Source: Aureimonas sp. SK2 (lineage in GTDB: Bacteria; Pseudomonadota; Alphaproteobacteria; Rhizobiales; Rhizobiaceae). From it: DNA of 64,000 nucleotides. The stretch is from positions 62,001 to 126,000 of the forward strand of contig NZ_JAPZDS010000001.1 in NCBI RefSeq assembly GCF_029813115.1. Reading direction: 5' to 3'. Below are positions 1 through 10,659 of the stretch, in pieces (the first letter of the stretch is position 1; every line of letters begins with the position of its first letter). The notes beneath the pieces are model-generated. The model was not told the origin of the DNA, did no database searches, and saw only the letters and a program-made list of their open reading frames with translations. The translations under genes and the position numbers were made by a program.

Positions 1-474
1 TACGGCACCGCCTTCTCGCTGGTGGACCAGAACGGTGCGCCGGTGACGGAAGCGGCCTTGCGCAGCCGGCCGACCGCCCTGTTCTTCGGCTTCACCCATT
101 GCCCGGACGTCTGCCCGACGACGCTCTACGAGCTGTCGGGTTACCAGAAGGCGCTGAAGGCGGAGGGCAAGGACCTCGGCATCGTCTTCGTGACGGTGGA
201 TCCGGAGCGCGACACGCCCGACATGCTGAAGACCTATGTCGGCGCGCTGTCGCCCGACATCACGGCGGTGACGGGCAAGCCGGACGACGTGGCCGCCATG
301 CTGAAGGGCTACGGCGCCTATGCCCGCAAGGTGCAGCAGGGCGACGACTACACGATGGACCACACGGCCTCGGTGATCCTCCTCGACCGGAGCGGGCGCT
401 TCGTCGGCACGATCGCCTATGGCGAGAATCCCGAAACGGCCAAGGGCAAGCTGGAGCGGCTCGTCACGCTGTGA
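1..474 (+). CDS. SCO1/SenC/PrrC family copper protein, 5' end cut off
   Basis: The reading frame is open from the first base, so the true start and any N-terminal anchor lie outside the window; 157 residues are visible. It has the thioredoxin-like fold of SCO proteins, which deliver copper to the CuA site of cytochrome c oxidase in the periplasm. The copper-binding CPDVC motif is at bases 100-114 and the conserved metal-ligand histidine of MDHTAS is at 361-363. The motif VTVDPERDTP is also typical. All copper ligands are present, so it should be functional. It ends 56 bp before prmA, on the same strand. Confidence 0.93.
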   Translation, partial: YGTAFSLVDQNGAPVTEAALRSRPTALFFGFTHCPDVCPTTLYELSGYQKALKAEGKDLGIVFVTVDPERDTPDMLKTYVGALSPDITAVTGKPDDVAAMLKGYGAYARKVQQGDDYTMDHTASVILLDRSGRFVGTIAYGENPETAKGKLERLVTL

Positions 475-530
475 CCGGGCCGGGCGGTGCGCAAGCCGCC
501 GCCATATAGAGAAGAGAACGAGGAACGATC

Positions 531-1409
531 TTGGGTCAGGTTCGATTTTTCGCGCAAGCCGACCGCGCGCGCGCGCTGGCGCTCTACGACCGGCTCGACG
601 CCTGGTTCGGCGAGGGCGGATCGCCCGTCGCCCTGACGGAGATCGACGAGAAGGCCGACATCCACGAGGCCTCAGTCTATTTCGAGAACGCCGACGCGGT
701 GGACGAGGCGGCGGTGCGCGAAGCCTTCGGCGACGCGGCGCCCGAGCGCGAGGACCTGCCCGACATCGACTGGATGGCCGAGGTGCTGGCGGGCCTCAAG
801 CCCGTGCGCGCCGGCCGCTTCCTGGTGCACGGGGCGCACGACCGCGACAAGGTTCTGCCCAACGACCTGTCGATCGAGATCGAGGCCGGCCAGGCCTTCG
901 GCACCGGGCACCACGGAACCACGGCCGGCTGCCTCACCATGATCGAGAGCGTGGTGCGGCGCCGCCGGCCGCGCAACGCGCTGGACCTCGGCACGGGCAG
1001 CGCGGTTCTGGCCATCGCCTTCGCCAAGCTGGCCCGCCGGCCCGTGCTCGCCACCGACATCGACCCGGTGGCGGTGGCGGTGGCGCGCGAGAACGTCCGA
1101 GCCAACGGCGTGTCGCGCCATGTGGCGCTCGCGACGGCCACCGGTTTCGCTTCGCCGGCCTTCCGGCGCTCGGCGCCCTTCGATCTCGTGATCGCCAACA
1201 TACTGGCGGGGCCGCTGATGCAGCTCGCCCCGCAGGTGGCGCGGCATCTTTCCGACGACGGCGACGTGATCCTCTCCGGCATCCTGGGGCGGCAAAGGGA
1301 CGCGGTCCTCTCGGCCTATCGCATCCAGGGCCTGTTCCACCGCCGCACCTTGCTGCGCGGCGAATGGGTCACCCTGCATCTCTGCCGCAACCGGGCCGGC
1401 GCCGTCTGA
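531..1409 (+). CDS. prmA: Ribosomal protein L11 methyltransferase
   Basis: Class I SAM-dependent methyltransferase of 292 residues, the usual PrmA length; it trimethylates ribosomal protein L11 in the cytoplasm. Visible motifs are GTGHHGTT (residues 124-131, the PrmA substrate/SAM loop), the glycine-rich SAM motif DLGTGS (152-157) and NILAGPL (223-229), the counterpart of the NPPY-type loop. The start is a TTG codon preceded by a GAGG-like site; no better ATG lies in frame near it. The N-terminal L11-recognition domain is short, as in other alphaproteobacterial PrmA. A hairpin terminator follows. Confidence 0.93.
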   Translation: MGQVRFFAQADRARALALYDRLDAWFGEGGSPVALTEIDEKADIHEASVYFENADAVDEAAVREAFGDAAPEREDLPDIDWMAEVLAGLKPVRAGRFLVHGAHDRDKVLPNDLSIEIEAGQAFGTGHHGTTAGCLTMIESVVRRRRPRNALDLGTGSAVLAIAFAKLARRPVLATDIDPVAVAVARENVRANGVSRHVALATATGFASPAFRRSAPFDLVIANILAGPLMQLAPQVARHLSDDGDVILSGILGRQRDAVLSAYRIQGLFHRRTLLRGEWVTLHLCRNRAGAV

Positions 1410-1437
1410 ACGCGCCATCGTGGAAGGTGCAGATGAA

Positions 1438-1464
1438 AAAGGCCCGGCCATCGGCCGAGCCTTT
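1438..1464. terminator. Hairpin between prmA and a convergent small gene
   Basis: AAAGGC-C-CGGCC, loop ATC, GGCCG-A-GCCTTT form an 11-bp stem with one C/A mismatch. The A-run upstream and T-run downstream make it readable from both strands, fitting its place between convergent genes. Confidence 0.7.
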
Positions 1465-1507
1465 CGATCGGGGGAATGGAAGCCGTGCCCGCCTCGCGGG
1501 CGGGGCC

Positions 1508-1714
1508 TCAGGGGCGCTGCGGCGCGCAGGCCTCGAACATCGAGCCGCGATGCGACAGCATGTGCGTCATGGGCTCGGTTTCGAGATACATCGGACGGGC
1601 CGTGCCATGCGCGTAGCGGCTGGACGGGCGGGACCGGTCGGCACCCGGACGACGGGCGTTGGCGCCGATTTGGGTCGGGAAGGACCCTGAACGTTCGGTG
1701 CGGACGTTGAGCAT
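1508..1714 (-). CDS. Small hypothetical protein (68 aa)
   Basis: The start is the ATG at 1714, chosen because AAGAGGTC sits just upstream; a longer in-frame extension to 1819 has no ribosome-binding site. The product is basic and rich in arginine, serine and proline, with no signal peptide or membrane segment, and resembles no family I can name. It includes RYAHGTARPMYLETEP, and the C-terminal half has several Met and His residues. It converges on prmA with a shared terminator between them. Function unknown; that it is translated is an inference from the ribosome-binding site and frame. Confidence 0.5.
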   Translation of the reverse strand: MLNVRTERSGSFPTQIGANARRPGADRSRPSSRYAHGTARPMYLETEPMTHMLSHRGSMFEACAPQRP

Positions 1715-1883
1715 GCTGACCTCTTGGGACTTCTTTCCGTGGCTCCCGTCCTTCATATGCTGCATCGCGAAAGGTCCAGCTACCCCGCCGCGTGCATAGG
1801 TTCCCTGACGCCTATGCACGGCAAATGATCGAGTTTCTTCATCCTTCGTTCATAAATCGGCCGGCGACCCGACGGCCGACGTC

Positions 1884-2366
1884 TCAATCGGTCGGGCCGC
1901 CGTCCGACAGGCGCTTGCGAACGACGTCGAGGGCGACGTCCATCGCCTGGATCGACTCGTCGATCTCGCGGCGCTGGTCCTGAAGGATGACGCGCTGGTC
2001 CTTCATGCGTTCGAAAGCGACCTCGAGCTGGCGGCGCGCGCCGCCCGGCCCGTTGTAGATGTCGATGATCTGCTTGGCTTCCGTCAGGGAAAAGCCGAGG
2101 AGCTTGGCCAGGAGCACGAGGCGCAGACGCATGCGGTCGCGGCGCGAGTAGAGACGCGTCGTTCCCTGGCGCTCGGGTTGGAGAAGGCCGCGATCCTCGT
2201 AGAAGCGCAGGGTGCGGAGCGACACGCCGAACTCACGCGCAAGGTCGCAGATCCGGAAGGTGCGCTCGCCGGGCGAGGTGTCCCCCGCGCCGCAGTCGAG
2301 AAGGGCCGCGATGCCGATCCTGGCTTCCGGGTCCTCGGCGGGGTCGTTCGATGCAGGATGCTTCAT
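1884..2366 (-). CDS. MerR-family transcriptional regulator
   Basis: 160 residues. A winged helix-turn-helix of the MerR type spans about residues 36-105 (FRICDLAREFGVSLRTLRFY, then the wing RQGTTRLYSRRD), followed by a coiled-coil dimerisation helix to about residue 150. There is no cysteine pair or His cluster of a metal sensor, and no separate effector domain. It resembles the rhizobial MerR proteins related to LiuR, which control amino-acid or acyl-CoA catabolism, but no such target is adjacent. It is divergent from the PodJ-like gene. The first 35 residues are low complexity. Confidence 0.88.
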   Translation of the reverse strand: MKHPASNDPAEDPEARIGIAALLDCGAGDTSPGERTFRICDLAREFGVSLRTLRFYEDRGLLQPERQGTTRLYSRRDRMRLRLVLLAKLLGFSLTEAKQIIDIYNGPGGARRQLEVAFERMKDQRVILQDQRREIDESIQAMDVALDVVRKRLSDGGPTD

Positions 2367-2545
2367 GATGACTCACTCACCACCCGCGCTAACACACGGG
2401 CATAACTAGTGGCGACGTGATTTTCGTAAGCCTGCCGCACGAAAAAAGTTTAGCGGCCACCTTGTTCCCGGCACAAGGTTGAACGGCCGTGAATCCAGCC
2501 TCGCTCCCGCTTAGGTTTTTAAATCCTTAACCACGAGGCCCGCGC

Positions 2546-2560
2546 TTAACCTTCTGTTAG
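2546..2560 (+). promoter_or_regulatory. Near-consensus CtrA box upstream of the PodJ-like gene
   Basis: TTAA, seven bases, TTAG: one mismatch from the CtrA consensus TTAA-N7-TTAA. It lies 74 bp before the PodJ-like ATG, in the 267-bp divergent region shared with the MerR gene. Polar organisers of this family are cell-cycle controlled in Caulobacter, which makes the site plausible, but a single degenerate match is weak. Confidence 0.35.
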
Positions 2561-2633
2561 GGCGCCGGGTTGTGAACTGGGCAGAGCGGTCGCGCCCGCA
2601 GGCAGGCGGCGGCGGGGCGGAAGGAGCGAGGAC

Positions 2634-5600
2634 ATGTCGCACAAGGAAGCGAAAGTCAGGCAGCGGCTGGAGGACAGCGCACCGGCGTCCGACTCGTCCT
2701 TCTCCTCCTTGAGCAAGACGCTCGAGGACCTGGAGCAGCGCCTGAGCCGCCTGTCCTCGACCAAGACCGCCGCCAACGCGCCCCAGCCCCAGCCTCTGCC
2801 GGAGGCGGAAACGTCGCGCGCCCAGACCACGGAAGAGAAGATGCGCGCCGCCGTCGAGGCGCGTCGCGCATGGCGTCCCTCGCTGACGGCCGCCGTCTCC
2901 AACGTCGCCGTCGAGCGCGTCCTGGCGACGGAGGAGGACGAGCCGCGCCGCCGGGCCGCCGCGGGCCGCCGGATCGGCACGATCGCCGCCGAGGTCGAGC
3001 AGCTCCAGATGCAGAACGCCTCCATCGCGCTGATCAAGGATCTCGCCGCCGAGCTGACCCTCCTGCGCGGCGACATCCAGAACCGTGTCGGTCTCGACAC
3101 GGACGCCCGCATCAAGGAACTGCAGGGCTCGTTCGCCGATCTCAAGCAGATGATCGCCGAGCGCGAGACGCCCGACCGGATCGGCGCCGAGATCTTCGAG
3201 ATCATGGAGTCGCTTACCGAGCTGACGGCCGGCACGGCCGACCAGGCCTCGCTGGAGGCTCTGCGCCAGGAGCTCGACTCGGTCGGCGCCATGGTCGGCC
3301 AGATGGCGCGCGAGGAATCGCTCGAAGCCGTCCAGCGCCGCTGGGACACGTTCGAGGTCCAGATCGCCGACCACATGGCGCTGGACGCCGAAGCCAAGCG
3401 CAACCTCAAGGTCGAGCTGGAGCGCCTGCGCAGCTCGCTGCGTTCGCTCGCCACCGAGGACCAGGTTCTCGCCGTCCAGCAGCGCTGGGAGGAGTTCGAG
3501 GCGCGCTATATCGACACCGCCCGCGTTCAGGCCGAGGAGTCCGTCGCCAAGGTGCTGCGCGCGGAGCTCGGCGGCCTCCGCCAGAAGCTCGACGCGCTCG
3601 TCGCCGAGAGCGGTCCCGAGGCGATGGACGCCCGCTTCGACGCCCTGGCCAAGCGCCTCGGCTCCGACGTCCTGGCCAAGGGCATCGAGCGGCTCGCCGA
3701 GCGCATGAAGGAGGTCGAAGGCGCGCTGCTGCGCATGCCGGAGCTCCTGCAGATCGAGCAGCTCGAGGCGCGCGTCGCATCGCTCGCCGAAGGCATCGAG
3801 ACGCTGACCGCCGAGGTCCGCGAGCCCGACCTGTCGCATTTCGCCCTCATCGAGGAGCGCCTCGACGAGATTTCGTCGGCGCTTGCCAACGCCCCGTCGG
3901 CCAAGGTCGGCGAGATCGACATGGCGCCGGTCGAGCGCATCGAGGCGCGCGTCGCCGACCTGACCGGCCGGATCGACAAGCTGGCCGACGGCAAGGACGT
4001 CGCCGCGCTCTCCACCCAGATCGCGGCCCTGGCCGAGCGCGTCGAGGACATCGGCGCGACCGCGCCCGGCGGCGACATCGGCCGCCGCATCGACACGCTG
4101 GCCGACCGGGTCGAGACCCTGTTCCGGCGCGCCGGCACGGCCGACACGGCCGCCTTCGAGCAGCGCCTCACCGCGATCGCCCAGCGCCTGGAGGACTCGG
4201 CCTCGACGCGCGGCGTCGATCCAGAGATCATCTCCGCGCTGGAAGCGCAGATCACCCGCATGACGCAGATCCTGTCCGGCGTGGCGGGCGCCTCCGTCGA
4301 GGATGCCGGCGCCGTGACGCAGCGTCTCGACGCGATCGAGCGCCAGCTCGACGAGAACCGCGACAACGTCGTCGCGGCCGCCCGTGCCGCGGCCGAGGAA
4401 GCCGTGCGCCGCATGCGGGTCGAGGACGCGCATCGCGAGACCGGCTTCGTCCAGGAACTCGCGCAGGACATGCGCAACCTCGAGGCCCTGTGCCGCGAGA
4501 GCGACGAGCGCACCTTCGGCGTCTTCGACGCGGTCCATGCGACGCTCCTCAAGATCGTCGAGCGCCTGACGCTGATCGAGACGGAAATGCGCGCTTACGG
4601 CACCGCGCCGGTGCCGGCCGCCGCGCCGAGCCTGCCGGCCGTCGCGCTCGTGCCGTCGGCCATCGAGGTCCCTGTCGCTCCGGTCCACGCCGAGCCCCCG
4701 GCGGCCCGCATCGAGCCGGCCGTCGAGGTTCCCGTGTTCGCCGACAGCGCCATGCTGCCTGGCCAGGTGTCGATGGAAGAGCCCAAGGGCCTGCGCGCCG
4801 CGCTGCACCGGCACATGGGCCGCCGCGGCACCCGCAAGGGCGAGACCACATCCGCCCAGGCGCTGGCCGAGCGGATCCGCCCGACCCCGATGATGGACGA
4901 GCCCGCGACGGGTGAGGCCAAGGTCGAGCCGGCTGCCTCCGCCCGCCTGGAAGCGCCCGAGCTCGACCCGGCCGACAGCCTGGTCTCGCGCGAGGCCAAC
5001 CGTCCGCTGGAGCCCGGTTCCGGCGCCCCGGACATCGCGGCCCTCATCGAGCGCGTGCGCCAGCAGCAGCGCGGCGAGGACCCGGTTCCCGAGCCAATGG
5101 CCAAGGCCGACTTCATCGCCGCCGCCCGCAAGGCCGCGATGGCCGCCGCCGCCGAGGCGGAGGCCCTGCGCGACCGCGAGGAGCGGGGCGAGGACCTCAG
5201 CGCCAAGCCGGCCTCCAACCGCCGCAAGCCGATCCTGATGGGCGTCGGTGCCGTGCTCCTGGCCCTCATGGCCGTGCCGTTCGGCATCGACCACTTCCGC
5301 GGCGGCGAGCAGCAGGCCGCCGTCACCGACGACACGGCCGTTGGCACGGTGTCCACCGTCGCCTCCGTCCTGCCGACGGCCACGCCGGTCGATGTGAACG
5401 CGCTTGCCCGCCAGCCGATGCCGGCCGCGATGCCGAGCGTCGCGTCCGAACCGGCGATCGAGATGGCCGCCGCAGCCCAGCCGTCCGTCGCCGCTTCCGA
5501 GCCCGTGGTCGCGCAGCCCGAAGCCGCCGCCATGCCGGAACCGGTCGCCGAGGCGCCGGAGGCCGTCGCCGAAGCGCCGACCGCTCCGGTCGAGCCGGCC

Positions 5601-6626
5601 GCTCCGACCTTCGCCACCGCGCCGAGCAAGGTGGAGATGACCAGCGCCGAGCCCGCCGCCGCGCCGACTGATGCCGTCGTTGCCGCGCCGGCCTCGGAAG
5701 CGATGGACGCCGCCGCGCTCCTGACGGCCGCGCGCTCGCAGTTGCCGCAAGCCGCGCAGGGTACGGTTCCGGCCCTGCCGCAGGGCATGGCGTCCGAGCC
5801 TCTCGCCAAGGCCGTGTCGGCCGAGAACCCGATGGCGCTGTTCGAGATCGGCCTGCGCCTGATGGAAGGCCGCAGCGGTCCGAGCGATCCGGTGGCCGCC
5901 ATGAACTGGTTCGCCCAGTCGGCCGTCCGGGGCTTCGCACCGGCGCAGTACAGCCTCGGCACGCTGTACGAGAAGGGCAACGGGGTGGAGCGCAACGCCG
6001 CCCAGGCCCGCGACTGGTATCTCCTGGCCGCCCAGCAGGGCAACGTGCGCGCCATGCACAACCTGGCCGTGCTCTACGCCACCGGGATCGACGGCAAGTC
6101 GGAGCCGGAGGAAGCGGCCCGGTGGTTCATCCAGGCCGCCGACCACGGCATGCGCGACAGCCAGTACAATCTCGGCATCCTCTATGCTCGCGGTGCCGGC
6201 GTCGCGCAGGACATGGCGTCGTCCTATCGCTGGTTCGGCATCGTCGCCGGAGCCGGGGACAAGGACGCCGCGTCCAAGATGCAGGAGGTCGGCAAGACGC
6301 TGACCGCCGAGCAGCGCACGACGCTCGACGCCGCGATCGCCTCGTGGAAGGCGCAGCCGCGCGTCGAGGCCGCCAACACGGTGGAGATCCCGTCCGACTG
6401 GTCCGAGGCCGCCGGCCGCACGGCCTCGGTCGACATGACCCGGGCGATCCGCAACGTGCAGGCGATCCTGATCAAGCTCGGCTACGACCCCGGCAAGCCG
6501 GACGGCGTGGTCGGCGCCCGGACCGAGGCGGCCATCCGCGAGTTCCAGGGCAAGGCGGGCCTCGATGCCACCGGCAAGGTCGACGAGCCGCTGATCCGCG
6601 CCCTTCTGGAGCGCAAGGACGCCTGA
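2634..6626 (+). CDS. podJ: PodJ-like polar organising protein with Sel1 repeats and peptidoglycan-binding domain
   Basis: 1330 residues. Residues 1-640 are long Glu/Ala/Arg-rich helices that should form coiled coils in the cytoplasm. A Pro/Ala-rich linker follows, then one membrane segment at about 866-884 (ILMGVGAVLLALMAVPFGI). The periplasmic part has a second Pro/Ala linker, four Sel1-like repeats (about 1064-1220, with motifs such as AQYSLGTLYEKG and SQYNLGILYARG) and a C-terminal PG_binding_1 domain (about 1262-1328). This is the architecture of PodJ, which marks the new pole in Caulobacter and Agrobacterium. AAGGAG precedes the ATG. The pole role is inferred from domain order; the coiled-coil half evolves fast. 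Confidence 0.8.
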   Translation: MSHKEAKVRQRLEDSAPASDSSFSSLSKTLEDLEQRLSRLSSTKTAANAPQPQPLPEAETSRAQTTEEKMRAAVEARRAWRPSLTAAVSNVAVERVLATEEDEPRRRAAAGRRIGTIAAEVEQLQMQNASIALIKDLAAELTLLRGDIQNRVGLDTDARIKELQGSFADLKQMIAERETPDRIGAEIFEIMESLTELTAGTADQASLEALRQELDSVGAMVGQMAREESLEAVQRRWDTFEVQIADHMALDAEAKRNLKVELERLRSSLRSLATEDQVLAVQQRWEEFEARYIDTARVQAEESVAKVLRAELGGLRQKLDALVAESGPEAMDARFDALAKRLGSDVLAKGIERLAERMKEVEGALLRMPELLQIEQLEARVASLAEGIETLTAEVREPDLSHFALIEERLDEISSALANAPSAKVGEIDMAPVERIEARVADLTGRIDKLADGKDVAALSTQIAALAERVEDIGATAPGGDIGRRIDTLADRVETLFRRAGTADTAAFEQRLTAIAQRLEDSASTRGVDPEIISALEAQITRMTQILSGVAGASVEDAGAVTQRLDAIERQLDENRDNVVAAARAAAEEAVRRMRVEDAHRETGFVQELAQDMRNLEALCRESDERTFGVFDAVHATLLKIVERLTLIETEMRAYGTAPVPAAAPSLPAVALVPSAIEVPVAPVHAEPPAARIEPAVEVPVFADSAMLPGQVSMEEPKGLRAALHRHMGRRGTRKGETTSAQALAERIRPTPMMDEPATGEAKVEPAASARLEAPELDPADSLVSREANRPLEPGSGAPDIAALIERVRQQQRGEDPVPEPMAKADFIAAARKAAMAAAAEAEALRDREERGEDLSAKPASNRRKPILMGVGAVLLALMAVPFGIDHFRGGEQQAAVTDDTAVGTVSTVASVLPTATPVDVNALARQPMPAAMPSVASEPAIEMAAAAQPSVAASEPVVAQPEAAAMPEPVAEAPEAVAEAPTAPVEPAAPTFATAPSKVEMTSAEPAAAPTDAVVAAPASEAMDAAALLTAARSQLPQAAQGTVPALPQGMASEPLAKAVSAENPMALFEIGLRLMEGRSGPSDPVAAMNWFAQSAVRGFAPAQYSLGTLYEKGNGVERNAAQARDWYLLAAQQGNVRAMHNLAVLYATGIDGKSEPEEAARWFIQAADHGMRDSQYNLGILYARGAGVAQDMASSYRWFGIVAGAGDKDAASKMQEVGKTLTAEQRTTLDAAIASWKAQPRVEAANTVEIPSDWSEAAGRTASVDMTRAIRNVQAILIKLGYDPGKPDGVVGARTEAAIREFQGKAGLDATGKVDEPLIRALLERKDA

Positions 6627-6723
6627 TCGGACCGTCCGTCGGTTTGACTTGGGGGAGGGGTTCGGGCCAAGAGGTCCGGACCCCTTTTCCGATCCGGCGG
6701 ATCGGCTCTGCGGAACCCGGCCC

Positions 6724-7656
6724 GTGACCCTTTACCTTCCGATCGCCGAGATCACCGTCAATGTCTTCGTCATCATCGGGATGGGGGCGGCGGTGGGGTT
6801 CCTGTCGGGCATGTTCGGCGTGGGCGGCGGCTTCCTGATCACCCCGCTCCTGATCTTCTACAACATCCCCCCGGCGGTAGCCGTGGCGACCGGCGCCAAC
6901 CAGGTGATCGCCGCCTCATTCTCCGGCGCGCTCGCCCATTACAAGCGCGGCACGGTGGATCTCAAGCTCGGCGGCATGCTGATCGGGGGCGGCGTCGTCG
7001 GCTCGGTGGTCGGCGTCGGGCTCTACACGCTCCTGCGCCGGGTCGGCCAGCTCGATCTCGCCGTCTCCATGCTCTACGTCGTGATGCTCGGCACGGTTGG
7101 CGTCCTGATGATGAACGAAAGCCTGCGCGCCATGCGCCGGGTGCGCAGCGGCGGCTCGGGCGAACTGCCGCGCCGCGCCGGCCACCAGGGCTGGATCCAC
7201 CGCCTGCCGTTCAAGACCCGCTTCAAGCGCTCCAAGCTCTACGTGTCGCTGGTGCCGGTGCTCGGTCTCGGCTTCATCATCGGCCTTCTCGGCTCGGTGA
7301 TGGGCGTGGGCGGCGGCTTCATCATGGTGCCGGCGATGATCTATCTCCTCCGCGTGCCCACCAGCGTGGTGATCGGGACGTCGCTGGTCCAGATCATGGT
7401 GACGGCGGCGGCCACCACCGTCCTGCAGGCGGCCACCAACGAGACCGTCGACGTCGTCCTGGCCTTTCTCTTGATGATCGGGGGCGTGATCGGCGCGCAG
7501 TTCGGGGCGGAGGCGGGGCGCAAGCTGCGCGGCGAGCAGCTCCGCGCGCTTCTCGCGCTTCTGGTTCTCGCCGTCGCCGGCCGGCTTCTGGTCGAGCTGG
7601 TCGCGGTCCCGAGCGAACTCTATTCCATCACGCTGCCGAGCGGAGAAAGCGGGTGA
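6724..7656 (+). CDS. TSUP (TauE/SafE-like) membrane transporter
   Basis: Starts at GTG 6724 (TLYLPIAEITVNV), the start matching rhizobial relatives; upstream in-frame sequence is not hydrophobic. 310 residues with about eight membrane segments in two inverted halves, each opening with a glycine-rich motif: GMFGVGGGFLITP and GSVMGVGGGFIMVP. The family moves sulfite, organosulfonates or other anions across the inner membrane; the substrate here is not known. Its stop codon overlaps the next start (GTGA), so it is coupled to the TIGR02186 gene, a pairing that recurs in alphaproteobacteria. Confidence 0.9.
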   Translation: MTLYLPIAEITVNVFVIIGMGAAVGFLSGMFGVGGGFLITPLLIFYNIPPAVAVATGANQVIAASFSGALAHYKRGTVDLKLGGMLIGGGVVGSVVGVGLYTLLRRVGQLDLAVSMLYVVMLGTVGVLMMNESLRAMRRVRSGGSGELPRRAGHQGWIHRLPFKTRFKRSKLYVSLVPVLGLGFIIGLLGSVMGVGGGFIMVPAMIYLLRVPTSVVIGTSLVQIMVTAAATTVLQAATNETVDVVLAFLLMIGGVIGAQFGAEAGRKLRGEQLRALLALLVLAVAGRLLVELVAVPSELYSITLPSGESG

Positions 7657-8450
7657 GGGGGCTGCGAGCGCCCTTCCTCGCCGGCCTCCTGGCGCTGGCG
7701 CCCCTGCCGGCCCCGGCGCAGGAGAACCCCGCGCCGATCGCCGAGACCTTCGAGATTGGCCTGTCGACGGAGACGATTTCCGTCGGGACCAATTTCGGCG
7801 GTTCGCGGCTCGTCGTGTTCGGGGCGCTCGACAACGCCGATCAGCGGCTTCTGCGCCAGGGTCGCTACGACATTGTCGTCATCCTCGAAGGGCCACGTCG
7901 CGACGTCGTGGTGCGCGAGAAGGAGCGCACGCTCGGGCTATGGATCAACCGGGCGGCCGAGCGCTTCAACGCCGTGCCGAGCTCCTACGCTTTGGTCGCG
8001 ACCCGGCCGCTGCGCGACATCGCGCCCGCCGTCACCCTGCGCCAGCTCGACATCGGCATCGAGAACCTTGAGTTCGAGGCGCCGAGCCTTCGCACCGTGC
8101 GACCCGAACGCAAGGCGGAGTTCTCCGACGCCTTGAAGCGCCTGGGAGAGCGCGGTGGTCTCTTCACGCAGGTGACCGGCGACATCGAGTTCGTCAGTGC
8201 GACCCTGTTCCGCGCCAATCTCCAACTTCCGCCCGATCTTCCCGTGGGGCGCCACGTGGCCCGCGCGATCCTCTTCCGCGAGGGTGTGTTCGTGCGCGAG
8301 AGATCGGAGGATCTATGGGTGGTCAAGACGGGGATCGAGAGCCAGATATCTCGCTTCGCGGCAACCAGCGGCCTCCTCTACGGGCTGCTGGCCGTCGCCG
8401 TGGCAGTGTTCACGGGCTGGTTCGGCCGGCTCGTCTTCAAACGGGACTGA
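7653..8450 (+). CDS. TIGR02186 family protein, exported and C-terminally anchored
   Basis: 265 residues, starting at a GTG that overlaps the stop of the TSUP gene by 4 bp. It has a signal peptide (about 1-22, ending PAPAQ), a periplasmic body with GLSTETISVGTNFGG and the conserved LVVFGALD, and one C-terminal membrane segment (about 238-258) ending in a basic tail. The family has no proven activity. Its constant coupling with TSUP transporters suggests an accessory subunit holding substrate or partner at the periplasmic face; that is inference. Complete, with no frame damage. Confidence 0.85.
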   Translation: MRGLRAPFLAGLLALAPLPAPAQENPAPIAETFEIGLSTETISVGTNFGGSRLVVFGALDNADQRLLRQGRYDIVVILEGPRRDVVVREKERTLGLWINRAAERFNAVPSSYALVATRPLRDIAPAVTLRQLDIGIENLEFEAPSLRTVRPERKAEFSDALKRLGERGGLFTQVTGDIEFVSATLFRANLQLPPDLPVGRHVARAILFREGVFVRERSEDLWVVKTGIESQISRFAATSGLLYGLLAVAVAVFTGWFGRLVFKRD

Positions 8451-8456
8451 TCTGAC

Positions 8457-8951
8457 ATGCATGACGACGTTTCCGCCGCCCCGCCGCGCAGCCGGGCCGA
8501 GCAGATGGTCCGCGCGGCCTGGATCCTCGGGCTCGCCGGCCTCGTGCCTTTCGTGGTCGGGGCGTGGATGATCGTCACGGGGTCGGAGGTGATCCCGCTG
8601 CCGGACGTTCCCTTCGCGGTGCTGACCTACGGTGCGCTCATCCTGTCGTTTCTCGGCGGCATCCGCTGGGGCGCCGCGTTGAACGAGCCGGGCCGACAGA
8701 GCCCGACGACGCTGGCCCAATCGGTCATTCCAGCGCTTGCTGCCTGGGTCTGCGCGCTGCTGCCGTCGCCCTGGTCCTTCGTCGGACTGGCGGCGGCCTT
8801 CGCCGTCCAGGGCGTCTGGGACGTTGCGGCCATCCGCGCCGGGCGCATCACGACGCCCTGGTTCGCCCCGCTGCGCCTCGCGCTCACCGTGGGTGCCGTC
8901 CTGTCGCTCGCGGTGATCGCCTATGCCTCGGCCCAGCCCGTGGCCTACTGA
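8457..8951 (+). CDS. DUF3429 family membrane protein
   Basis: 164 residues with about four to five membrane segments, starting 6 bp after the TIGR02186 gene and so probably in the same transcript. The family signature GALILSFLGGIRWGAAL (residues about 61-77) is intact. Members are small inner-membrane proteins of unknown function. The association with the upstream transporter pair may just reflect transcription; nothing in the sequence indicates a substrate. The start is the ATG following GACTGATCTGAC, which is not a strong ribosome-binding site, so coupling to the upstream gene is likely. Confidence 0.85.
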   Translation: MHDDVSAAPPRSRAEQMVRAAWILGLAGLVPFVVGAWMIVTGSEVIPLPDVPFAVLTYGALILSFLGGIRWGAALNEPGRQSPTTLAQSVIPALAAWVCALLPSPWSFVGLAAAFAVQGVWDVAAIRAGRITTPWFAPLRLALTVGAVLSLAVIAYASAQPVAY

Positions 8952-9026
8952 CCGACGTTGCTCCCGACCGGAAGGTGCGCGGCCAAGCCGCGCCGCGATC
9001 CCACAGCAAGGTCCTGTGAAGGTTAG

Positions 9027-10616
<1,590 letters not shown>

Positions 10617-10659
10617 TCGCGACGATCGGTCGACAACCCAAGGCCGGCCTGCCTTCGCT

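Noticed and set aside
2511-6146. 1211-codon frame on the minus strand
   Set aside because: Antisense shadow of the PodJ-like gene in high-GC DNA: no domain, low-complexity Arg/Gly/Leu composition and no ribosome-binding site.
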